This document shows, piece after piece, positions 14,022 to 21,141 of a stretch of DNA of 22,235 nucleotides. A program made the position numbers and the translations under genes. Position 1 is the stretch's first letter, and each line of letters starts with the position of its first letter. The notes beneath the pieces are model-generated. The model did no database searches. It saw nothing but the letters and a program-made list of their open reading frames with translations, and was not told the origin of the DNA. This stretch comes from JBNKHG01 sp050290225 (GTDB lineage Bacteria > Pseudomonadota > Gammaproteobacteria > Pseudomonadales > Cellvibrionaceae), in NCBI GenBank assembly GCA_050290225.1, contig JBNKHG010000081.1:1-22235 (forward strand). Direction: 5' to 3'.

Positions 14022-14897
14022 CTATCGGTGCTTACTCTGTCGATACTGCGCCGGCGATAGCCCGATCACTTTTTTAAACAGCCTCGAAAAATAATAAGCG
14101 TCGTCATAACCGAGAGCGCCTGCCAATTGCTTGACCGATTGCTGGGTGCTGTCGAGCAGGTAGCAGGCTCGCTGCATTTTCATATTAATAAAGTACTGAA
14201 TCGGCGATTGGCCGGTAAAGGCTTTGAATTTTTTGGAAAAGTGGTACTTGGACAGTCGCGCCTCTTCGGCCAGGGCGTCGAGATTGAGCTGTCCGTGCAC
14301 ATGCTCCTGCATCAACGCCCGTATCCGTTCCCAGTTGAGAGGTTTGCCCGCGTGGGGTTGGCGCTGGCGCACCAGCAGGGCCACATAACTCAATAACGCC
14401 TGCAGCTGGTGGCAGCCCTGAATAAACTCCGCCAGTTGATAACCGCTGCGCCGCAACTCCATGAGTCCGTCGAACACCCGCACTACGCGCGGTTGTACTC
14501 CGATATTGATACGCGGTGACGTCATTTGCGTGTGCTGGTAAAAGTCGTCTGCCAGGGTGCCGTCAAAGTGCAGCCAGTAGATGGTCCAGGGATCCTTGGT
14601 GTCGGCTTTGTAAGCGTGTGGGCGACCCTTGGGCAGGAGAATAAAATCGCCACTGCGGATACGGAATTTCTTGTCCTCAATCATCAAGGTGCCCTTGCCG
14701 GCAATGCAATAAATAATCAGGTAATTGAGGTGTTCCTGGCGCTGCATGCGATGCCCGCGGGCTGTTGGGTAATAGCCGCTGGCTGTGGGATAGAGACCCG
14801 CCGTCAGCGGGTGGCGAGCCAGTAGCTCCACCATAAAATGGGGTGTGAGGAAGCGGATTCCCTCCGGGGGAAGGGGCCAATCAGAGGTAATAATCAT
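14022..14897 (-). CDS. AraC-family transcriptional regulator, possible MmsR-type activator of the valine operon
   Basis: 291 residues from ATG 14897. The N-terminal half (about 40-125) is a cupin-like AraC ligand-binding domain: NYLIIYCIAGKGTLMIEDKKFRI, then SGDFILLPKGRPHAY. The C-terminal half (about 190-287) holds the two helix-turn-helix motifs, including LDALAEEARLSKYHFSKKFK and LGYDDAYYFSRLFKKVIGLSPAQYR. It is divergent from the valine-degradation genes across 221 bp. Pseudomonas mmsAB is likewise controlled by the AraC-type MmsR, so it is the natural regulator here. That role is inferred from position only, and I did not identify its operator. The inducer is unknown; in MmsR systems it is thought to be a valine-derived intermediate. 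Confidence 0.88.
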   Translation of the reverse strand: MIITSDWPLPPEGIRFLTPHFMVELLARHPLTAGLYPTASGYYPTARGHRMQRQEHLNYLIIYCIAGKGTLMIEDKKFRIRSGDFILLPKGRPHAYKADTKDPWTIYWLHFDGTLADDFYQHTQMTSPRINIGVQPRVVRVFDGLMELRRSGYQLAEFIQGCHQLQALLSYVALLVRQRQPHAGKPLNWERIRALMQEHVHGQLNLDALAEEARLSKYHFSKKFKAFTGQSPIQYFINMKMQRACYLLDSTQQSVKQLAGALGYDDAYYFSRLFKKVIGLSPAQYRQSKHR

Positions 14898-15042
14898 CTA
14901 TAAGTTTTTGAAATATAAGAATTTTAAGTTCATAGCTTGGAGAGCTAACAGAAACGTTTTCCAGCAATATAGTCCATCAACTTGCCAAGATCGTCAATCC
15001 AACTGTTGCCCCCGTTGTGATTAGATATTGACCATATTCTAA

Positions 15043-15080
15043 AGCTCGCCTATCCCACCTTATGGCGGGCTGTTTTTTTT
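15043..15080 (+). terminator. Rho-independent terminator just upstream of the valine operon
   Basis: GCTCGCC (15044-15050) pairs with GGCGGGC (15064-15070) across a 13-nt loop, with one G-U pair and a possible extra A-T pair at the base. Eight T residues follow at 15073-15080. It reads rightward and ends 38 bases before the aldehyde dehydrogenase start. No gene precedes it on this strand, so it ends either a leader (attenuation) or a small RNA from 14898-15043. Confidence 0.8.
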
Positions 15081-15118
15081 CTAATAACCAATAGCAACGC
15101 AGATACGGAGACACAGCG

Positions 15119-16567
15119 ATGGGTGTAACCAATCCCTCCCTAGAAAAACTGGCCGCGGAGCATCACCCTTCCGAGAAAGAGGCGGCGCGCGAAGTGGCGG
15201 CCCTGATCGCACGTTCGCGTGCAGCACAGGCGCAGATTGCCAACTATACCCAGGAGCAGGTGGATGAGCTGATCACTACCATGGTTTGGGCTGTAGCGCG
15301 TCCGGAAGTGGCCGAGAGGATCGCCCATTTCACCGTTGAGGAAACAGTACTGGGCAATTACGAAGGCAAGTACAAGAAGATCTTCGTCAAGACCCGCGCC
15401 GCCCTGCTGGATATTATCAACGACAAATCCGTGGGTATTATTGAGGAAGACAAGGCTCGCAATATTGTCAAAATTGCCAAGCCGGTGGGTGTGATCGGCG
15501 CTCTCGCTCCCTGCACCAACCCGGAGGCGACGCCGGTGATCAAGGCGATCTCGGCGGTCAAGGGTCGCAACGCCATTATTATTGCGCCCCACCCCCGCTC
15601 GAAGCGGACCAACAAGATGATCTGCGACCTGATGCGGGAGGCCTGTAAAGCCTGTGGTGCGCCTGAGGATCTGGTGATTGCCATTGAAGAGCCATCCCTG
15701 GAGACCACCGACGAGCTGATGAAGCAGTGTGACCGCATTCTGGCTACTGGGGGGGCGGCCATGGTGAGAGCCGCCTACTCCAGTGGTACGCCGGCCCTGG
15801 GCGTGGGCGCTGGCAACGCCGTGATTACTGTCGACGACTCTGCCGATCTGGATGAAGCCGCGGAAAAGATCCGTATTTCCAAAACCCTGGACCTGGCCGC
15901 TTCCTGTTCCTCCGACAACTCGGTAGTCGCGTTTGAATCGGTAGCCGACCTGCTGCTGGAAAAACTGCAGGCCGAGGGTGGCTATATCGTCGACGAAGAC
16001 GAGAAGCAAAAACTGCAGGACATTATCTGGGAAGACGGCCACATCGCCCCGCGCATTGTTGCACAACCGGCTGAGAACCTGGCCGCCATGGCAGGTATAG
16101 AGCTCCCCGAAGGCAAGCGGTTTTTCATTGTGCCGGAAACCGGCGCCGGCGCCGACTACCCCTTCTCCGGTGAAAAGATGTCAGTGGTTATGGCCTTCTA
16201 CCGTGTCAAGGATATCGATGCCGCCATTGCCAAAACTAACGAAATCCAGGCCTATCAGGGCCAGGGCCATTCCTGCGGTATTTACTCTTACAATGATGAC
16301 AATATCCTCAAGTTTGGTATGCAGACCAAGACCTCCCGGGTGATGGTCAACCAGCCCCAGGCGCCCTCCAACAGCGGCAACCTGTGGAACGGTATGCGCC
16401 AGACATTCTCCCTTGGCTGTGGATCCTGGGGCGGTAACAGCACCAACAACAATATCACCTGGCAGGACCTGATCAACGTCACCTGGATTTCCCGTCCCCT
16501 GGAGAAATCCAAGGAAATTCCATCTGACGAGGTATTGTTCGCCAGGGCGATGGATAAGTTGAAATAA
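15119..16567 (+). CDS. CoA-acylating aldehyde dehydrogenase, EutE/SauS/AdhE type
   Basis: 482 residues, starting at ATG 15119 behind an ACGGAGA ribosome site. The protein belongs to the acylating branch of the aldehyde dehydrogenase superfamily. It has VGVIGALAPCTNPEATP, LGVGAGNAVITVD, and the catalytic Cys263 in LAASCSSDNSVV, followed by GHSCGIYS and GCGSWGGN. This is the signature of AdhE/EutE/SauS enzymes that turn an aldehyde, NAD and CoA into an acyl-CoA. It is not MmsA, the usual methylmalonate-semialdehyde dehydrogenase, which has a different N-terminus and active-site context. Leading an isobutyryl-CoA operon that ends in mmsB, it most likely takes methylmalonate semialdehyde onward to propionyl-CoA, but another aldehyde substrate (for example sulfoacetaldehyde) cannot be excluded. 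Confidence 0.88.
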   Translation: MGVTNPSLEKLAAEHHPSEKEAAREVAALIARSRAAQAQIANYTQEQVDELITTMVWAVARPEVAERIAHFTVEETVLGNYEGKYKKIFVKTRAALLDIINDKSVGIIEEDKARNIVKIAKPVGVIGALAPCTNPEATPVIKAISAVKGRNAIIIAPHPRSKRTNKMICDLMREACKACGAPEDLVIAIEEPSLETTDELMKQCDRILATGGAAMVRAAYSSGTPALGVGAGNAVITVDDSADLDEAAEKIRISKTLDLAASCSSDNSVVAFESVADLLLEKLQAEGGYIVDEDEKQKLQDIIWEDGHIAPRIVAQPAENLAAMAGIELPEGKRFFIVPETGAGADYPFSGEKMSVVMAFYRVKDIDAAIAKTNEIQAYQGQGHSCGIYSYNDDNILKFGMQTKTSRVMVNQPQAPSNSGNLWNGMRQTFSLGCGSWGGNSTNNNITWQDLINVTWISRPLEKSKEIPSDEVLFARAMDKLK

Positions 16568-16580
16568 CGACAGTCACTAA

Positions 16581-16625
16581 TCGCTCGTGGCCAGCCTCCG
16601 ACAGAGGGACAAGGGTCGCGAGCGA
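16581..16625 (+). repeat. Inverted repeat in the gap between the aldehyde and acyl-CoA dehydrogenase genes
   Basis: TCGCTCG (16581-16587) is complementary to CGAGCGA (16619-16625) across a 31-nt loop in the 96-bp gap. There is no T-run, so it is not a standard terminator. It could be an mRNA processing or stability element that sets the ratio between the first gene and the rest of the operon. Confidence 0.4.
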
Positions 16626-16663
16626 CTGGAATGATAGAAGAGTGACATAAAAAAGAGTCAGCG

Positions 16664-17830
16664 ATGAACTTTAACCTGAACGAAGAACAACTGGCGTTCC
16701 AGGAAGCCGCGCGCGCCTTCGCCCAAGGGGAGATGGCGCCTCATGCTGCGGAATGGGACGAGAAGAAAATCTTTCCCACCGATGTTATCGCCAAGGCCGG
16801 CGAGTTGGGCTTTTGCGGCATGTACTGTCCGGAGGAAGCGGGGGGTATGGGGCTGTCGCGCCTGGACACCGCCATTATCCTCGAAGAGCTGGCGGCCGGT
16901 TGTACTTCCACCGCCGCTTTCATTTCCATCCACAACATGGCCAGCTGGATGATCGCCACCTGGGGCACCGACGCCGTTAAAAACCAGTGGTGTGAGTCGC
17001 TGACAGTGGGACAGAAACTGGCCTCCTATTGTTTGACTGAACCCGGCGCGGGCAGTGACGCCGGCAGCCTTCGCACCACCGCGAAGAAGGACGGCGACAG
17101 CTACGTTATAAACGGCAGCAAGATGTTTATCAGCGGCGCCGGCAGCACCGAAGTGCTGGTATTGATGGCGCGCACCGGCAGTCAGGAAGACGGTGCGGCG
17201 GGGATCTCCGCTTTCGCTGTGCCCGCGAACCTGGAGGGTATCAGCTACGGTAAGAACGAAGACAAAATGGGCTGGAACAGTCAACCCACCCGCGCCATCG
17301 CTTTCGAAAATGTGCGCGTCCCCGCCGATTGCCTGCTCGGCGCCGAGGGCGAGGGTTTTAAAATTGCCATGAAGGGTCTGGATGGGGGTCGCATCAATAT
17401 CGCCACCTGCTCCATCGGTGCGGCCCAGGCCTGCATCAATCACACCCAGGTCTATATGCACGAGCGCAAACAGTTCGGCAAGAGCTTGTCCCGTTTCCAG
17501 GCGCTGCAGTTCAAGCTCGCCGACATGGTCACCGAATTGGTGGCGGCACGCCATATGGTGCGCCTGGCTGCGAGTAAACTGGACGAGAACAGTCCTGAGA
17601 AAACCACTTACTGTGCCATGGCCAAGCGCTTCGCCACCGATGTCGGCTTTGAGGTGTGCAACAACGCCCTGCAACTGCACGGTGGTTACGGCTATATCCG
17701 TGAATACCCGATCGAGCGATTTGTACGCGATGCACGGGTGCACCAGATTCTTGAGGGCACCAACGAGGTGATGCGGCTCATCACCGCGCGCCGGGTGCTG
17801 GAAGAAGGCGCCACCGGCGTTTTGCGTTAA
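16664..17830 (+). CDS. Isobutyryl-CoA dehydrogenase (acyl-CoA dehydrogenase family)
   Basis: 388 residues, typical of the family. It has the FAD-domain segment YCLTEPGAGSDAGSLRTTA and the middle strand SKMFISGAGSTEVLVLMART. The C-terminal helical domain includes RKQFGKSLSRFQALQFKLADM, LQLHGGYGYIREYPIERFVRDAR, and the catalytic base Glu364 in HQILEGTNEVMR. The ACAD8-like version of this family oxidises isobutyryl-CoA to methacrylyl-CoA, passing electrons to ETF. Substrate choice is inferred from its neighbours: enoyl-CoA hydratase, 3-hydroxyisobutyryl-CoA hydrolase and mmsB follow in order. The ribosome site (AAGAGT before ATG 16664) is weak. It is 84 bp from the next gene and probably in the same transcript. 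Confidence 0.93.
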   Translation: MNFNLNEEQLAFQEAARAFAQGEMAPHAAEWDEKKIFPTDVIAKAGELGFCGMYCPEEAGGMGLSRLDTAIILEELAAGCTSTAAFISIHNMASWMIATWGTDAVKNQWCESLTVGQKLASYCLTEPGAGSDAGSLRTTAKKDGDSYVINGSKMFISGAGSTEVLVLMARTGSQEDGAAGISAFAVPANLEGISYGKNEDKMGWNSQPTRAIAFENVRVPADCLLGAEGEGFKIAMKGLDGGRINIATCSIGAAQACINHTQVYMHERKQFGKSLSRFQALQFKLADMVTELVAARHMVRLAASKLDENSPEKTTYCAMAKRFATDVGFEVCNNALQLHGGYGYIREYPIERFVRDARVHQILEGTNEVMRLITARRVLEEGATGVLR

Positions 17831-17914
17831 GCGTCGTGACTTTTGCGGGAACAGCGGCGCTACGCTTTGACATCCCCCCTTACAAACGGAAGGACAACAG
17901 GGATTAAATGACCT

Positions 17915-18691
17915 ATGAGCGAACGACTTAAAATCGAAAAACGCGGTCACACCGCCATCATTACTTTTAACAATCCGCCGGCCAACACCTGGACACCGGA
18001 AAGCCTCATGTACCTCAAGCAGCTCGTCGAAGAACTGAATGAGGATACAAACAACTACGCCCTGGTACTGACCAGCGAGAGCGAAAAGTTTTTCAGTGCC
18101 GGTGCCGATCTCAATCAGTTCAACCACGATGACAAGGGTAAGGCGTTCGAGTTCTGTGCCGCCTTTGGCGAGGGTTTCGAGGCACTGACCAACTACCGTG
18201 GCGTTTCCATCGCCGCGATAACCGGTTTCGCTATGGGCGGTGGCCTTGAAGTGGCCCTGGCCTGTGATATCCGCATCTGCGAAGAGCAGGCCCAGATGGC
18301 GTTGCCGGAAGCTTCTGTGGGGCTCCTCCCCTGTGGCATGGGCTCCCAGCACCTGGCCTGGTTGGTGGGCGAAGGCTGGGCCAAGCGCATGATTCTGTTG
18401 GGTGAGCGGGTCAAGGCGAGCAAGGCTGAGCAGATTGGCCTGGTGCAGGACGTTGTCCCTACCGGCCAGGCGCTGGAGAAAGCCCTGGAGTTGGCGGTAA
18501 AAACCGAAGGCCAGTCGCCCACCTCGGTGCGTTACTGCAAGCAATTGATTATGGCGGCTCGCGACGGTTCCATAACCGACGCCCTGACCAAAGAGCGAGA
18601 ACTCTTCGTCAAGCTATGGGACACTCAGGATCAGAAGGAAGGCGTGGGCGCCTTTATCGAGAAGCGCAAGCCCGAGTGGAAAAACTGTTAG
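17915..18691 (+). CDS. Enoyl-CoA hydratase (methacrylyl-CoA hydration)
   Basis: A 258-residue crotonase-fold protein. ATG 17915 is the start, since a nearby ATG at 17908 runs into a stop after seven codons. The oxyanion-hole segments are KFFSAGADLNQF and AITGFAMGGGLEVALACDIRI. Both catalytic glutamates are present: Glu112 in GGLEVALACD and Glu132 in ALPEASVGLLP, equivalent to the pair in mammalian crotonase. It would add water to methacrylyl-CoA to give 3-hydroxyisobutyryl-CoA. The end of the protein, IEKRKPEWKNC, matches the family C-terminus. Assignment to valine breakdown rests on operon order, and it could also serve other short enoyl-CoAs. Confidence 0.92.
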   Translation: MSERLKIEKRGHTAIITFNNPPANTWTPESLMYLKQLVEELNEDTNNYALVLTSESEKFFSAGADLNQFNHDDKGKAFEFCAAFGEGFEALTNYRGVSIAAITGFAMGGGLEVALACDIRICEEQAQMALPEASVGLLPCGMGSQHLAWLVGEGWAKRMILLGERVKASKAEQIGLVQDVVPTGQALEKALELAVKTEGQSPTSVRYCKQLIMAARDGSITDALTKERELFVKLWDTQDQKEGVGAFIEKRKPEWKNC

Positions 18692-18778
18692 AAAAGTCGA
18701 TTATTGCCAGCGACTGGTAGACAGATGCCAGAGATGGATAAGCAAGAGATGCATACGTAAAACGGTAAGGATTATTTC

Positions 18779-19900
18779 GTGTCAGAATTACAACCAGTAC
18801 TGTTTGAAGAGCGCGCCGCAGGCAATGGCAAGACAGTCGCCATCGCCACCCTGAACGCGGAAAAGTCACTCAACTCACTCAACCTGCACATGATCGACCT
18901 GTTGCAGGAGAAGTTCACCGCTTGGGAAAAGGACGCCAACGTGGCTTGTGTGTTTTTGCAGGCTGCGGGAGATAAAGCCTTCTGTGCCGGCGGTGATGTG
19001 GTGGCTTTGCATCGGGGATCTGCCGCCTACGGCGAAGAGCTGCCCAACAACGACGCCATCGACTTCTTCACCCGCGAATATATTCTCGACCACCATATCC
19101 ATACTTACCGCAAGCCGGTCGTGCTCTGGGGTAACGGTATTGTGATGGGTGGCGGCCTGGGATTGATGTCTGGTGCCAGCCACCGTGTGGTGACGGAATC
19201 CACCCGGATGGCCATGCCGGAGGTGACGATCGGCCTCTATCCGGATGTGGGCGGAACCTGGTTCCTGAATCATGCCCCTGGCCGCACTGGCCTGTTCCTG
19301 GGGCTGACCGGTGCCAATATCAATGCCGCCGACGCCAAGTTTGTCGGTCTGGCGGATCGCTTTATCAGCCACGACCGGCGCGAGGCGGTGATCGCCGCGC
19401 TGTGCGATATCACGTGGCAGGACAACAGCGATCGAAACCGCGGCCTGGTCTCCCATGTGTTGCGGGATTTCGAGAAAGCCAGTATCGACCTGCAGCCGGT
19501 GGGCAATGTCCATAAGCACCTGGACTGGATCAACGACATCTGCGATGGCGATGACATTGTCCAGATCGTGGAGCAGATCACCGCCTACGAGGGCGATGAC
19601 AAGTGGATGGCCCGCGCGGCGCAAACGCTGGCGAACGGCTGTCCGGTGACCCCCCACCTGGTCCAACTGCAAATGAAGCGCGGCAAGCATATGTCCCTGG
19701 CGGATGTCTTCCGCATGGAGCTGACCCTCTCGGTCAACTGCGCCGCCCGCGGTCACTTCAAAGAGGGGGTGCGTGCACTCCTGATCGACAAGGATCGCAA
19801 TCCCCGGTGGACGCCGGCCAGGGTCAGTGATGTGACCGAAGCGGAAATCGCCCGTTTCATGGTTGAACCCTGGGATCAGCATCCGCTTGCGGCACTGTAA
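18779..19900 (+). CDS. 3-hydroxyisobutyryl-CoA hydrolase
   Basis: 373 residues, starting with GTG 18779 preceded by TAAGGA at good spacing. It belongs to the HIBCH branch of the crotonase superfamily: LNSLNLHMIDLL, KAFCAGGDVVALH, WGNGIVMGGGLGLMSGA, then MAMPEVTIGLYPDVGGTWFL. Glu148 and Asp156 correspond to the catalytic pair of human HIBCH with the same eight-residue spacing. It hydrolyses 3-hydroxyisobutyryl-CoA to free 3-hydroxyisobutyrate, which keeps toxic methacrylyl-CoA low. The extra C-terminal region (about 250-373) is normal for HIBCH and separates it from the 260-residue hydratase just upstream. Confidence 0.93.
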   Translation: MSELQPVLFEERAAGNGKTVAIATLNAEKSLNSLNLHMIDLLQEKFTAWEKDANVACVFLQAAGDKAFCAGGDVVALHRGSAAYGEELPNNDAIDFFTREYILDHHIHTYRKPVVLWGNGIVMGGGLGLMSGASHRVVTESTRMAMPEVTIGLYPDVGGTWFLNHAPGRTGLFLGLTGANINAADAKFVGLADRFISHDRREAVIAALCDITWQDNSDRNRGLVSHVLRDFEKASIDLQPVGNVHKHLDWINDICDGDDIVQIVEQITAYEGDDKWMARAAQTLANGCPVTPHLVQLQMKRGKHMSLADVFRMELTLSVNCAARGHFKEGVRALLIDKDRNPRWTPARVSDVTEAEIARFMVEPWDQHPLAAL

Positions 19901-20016
19901 ACCGGCGCGGGTGTGGCCAGGGTGTCTCTGCAAGCACGCTGGCACAGTTATTAAAACAGGAAAAAATTGGAGCGGGCCAGGGACCTTGGGCGGCGCTCCT
20001 GAAGAGGAGGAAAACG

Positions 20017-20919
20017 ATGGATAAGAAAGTAGCCTTTATCGGTTTGGGCAACATGGGCGGTGGCATGGCTGCCAACCTGGTCAAGGCGGGCTTTGATGTC
20101 CACGCCTTCGATCTCTCGCCGACGGCCCAGGCCCATGCCAAAGAAGAGGGCTGTAACCTGGCCGACTCCGCCGCCGCCGCGGTGGAAGGCGTGGACTTTG
20201 TGGTCAGTATGTTGCCCAACGGCACCATTGTTGAAAGCGTCTATATCGATGACGACGCCCTATTGGACGTGATCCCCAAAACCGCACTGGTGTTGGACTG
20301 CTCCACCATCGCTCCGGCCAACTCCCGGCGGGTAGGCAAGGAGGCGGCGGCCCGCGGCATTCGCTTTGTCGATGCTCCCTTCTCCGGTGGCGTGGTCGCG
20401 GCCGCGGCCGGCACCCTGGCCTTTATGGTGGGTGGTGCCGAAGCCGATTTTGAGGCAGCAAAGGCGGTATTGGGTCCCATGGGCGCCAATATCTTCCGCG
20501 CCGGTGACGTGGGTGCGGGCCAGGCCGCCAAGATCTGCAACAATATGCTGCTTGCGATCCATATGGCCGGTACCGCCGAGGCTCTGCAACTGGGTATCGA
20601 CAACGGCCTTGACCCCAAAGTGCTGTCCAACATTATGTTGAAGAGTTCGGGCTGCAACTGGTCGCTGGAAAAATACAATCCGGTACCCGGAGTGATGGAA
20701 GGCGTGCCCGCTTCCAACAATTACCAGGGCGGTTTTATGGTGGATCTGATGTTGAAGGATCTGGGGCTGGCCATGGAGGCTTCGCAGCACAGTAAGTCCT
20801 CTGTCCCCATGGGGGCGGCCGCCAGAAACCTGTTCAACCTGCACAAACATGCCGAGGGTGAGAACAAGGGCGCCAAGGACTTCTCCAGTATTATTCAGTT
20901 ATACGCCAAGCCCGAGTAA
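20017..20919 (+). CDS. mmsB: 3-hydroxyisobutyrate dehydrogenase
   Basis: 300 residues with a near-perfect AGGAGG ribosome site before ATG 20017. The NAD-binding loop AFIGLGNMGGGMAANLVKAG is at the N-terminus, the substrate segment is DAPFSGGVVAAAAGTLAFMVGG, and the catalytic Lys172 is in GAGQAAKICNNMLLA. The enzyme oxidises 3-hydroxyisobutyrate to methylmalonate semialdehyde with NAD. It is the last gene of the operon, followed by a long palindrome. The strong ribosome site suggests high translation compared with its neighbours. The 116-bp gap before it holds no gene. Confidence 0.96.
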   Translation: MDKKVAFIGLGNMGGGMAANLVKAGFDVHAFDLSPTAQAHAKEEGCNLADSAAAAVEGVDFVVSMLPNGTIVESVYIDDDALLDVIPKTALVLDCSTIAPANSRRVGKEAAARGIRFVDAPFSGGVVAAAAGTLAFMVGGAEADFEAAKAVLGPMGANIFRAGDVGAGQAAKICNNMLLAIHMAGTAEALQLGIDNGLDPKVLSNIMLKSSGCNWSLEKYNPVPGVMEGVPASNNYQGGFMVDLMLKDLGLAMEASQHSKSSVPMGAAARNLFNLHKHAEGENKGAKDFSSIIQLYAKPE

Positions 20920-20974
20920 GGGTTCGCGGATATAGGGCTCCGGATTGGTGCCGGTTTTCTCCCGATTTTCGGTC

Positions 20975-21006
20975 AAGCAGGGGTTTGCAATTGCAACCCC
21001 CTGCTT
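20975..21006. repeat. 32-bp near-perfect palindrome downstream of mmsB
   Basis: The left half AAGCAGGGGTTTGCAA and right half TTGCAACCCCCTGCTT are complementary at 15 of 16 positions. No T-run follows on either strand, so it is not a canonical intrinsic terminator. It could still form a strong RNA hairpin protecting the mmsB 3' end, or be a dyad protein-binding site between mmsB and glyA. Confidence 0.7.
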
Positions 21007-21141
21007 CGTTCAAGGTTATTTCGGTTCTCTTATCCCGTTCCACATTTACTGGAAAAAAAACGCGGCCTTTTTGCCCGAATGGTGTACAATTCGCGCTCTC
21101 AAAATTTGACCCCATTAATCTGTGCTTGGTAGGGCTTACCC

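Noticed and set aside
15119..16567. Identity as MmsA because of the operon context
   Set aside because: The active-site context LAASCSSDNSVV and the N-terminus belong to the acylating AdhE/EutE/SauS branch, not to methylmalonate-semialdehyde dehydrogenase.
16658..18544. A 628-codon open frame on the minus strand
   Set aside because: It is antisense to two well-supported genes (acyl-CoA dehydrogenase and enoyl-CoA hydratase) and encodes a His/Gly-rich sequence with no domain. It is a by-product of G+C-rich codon use.
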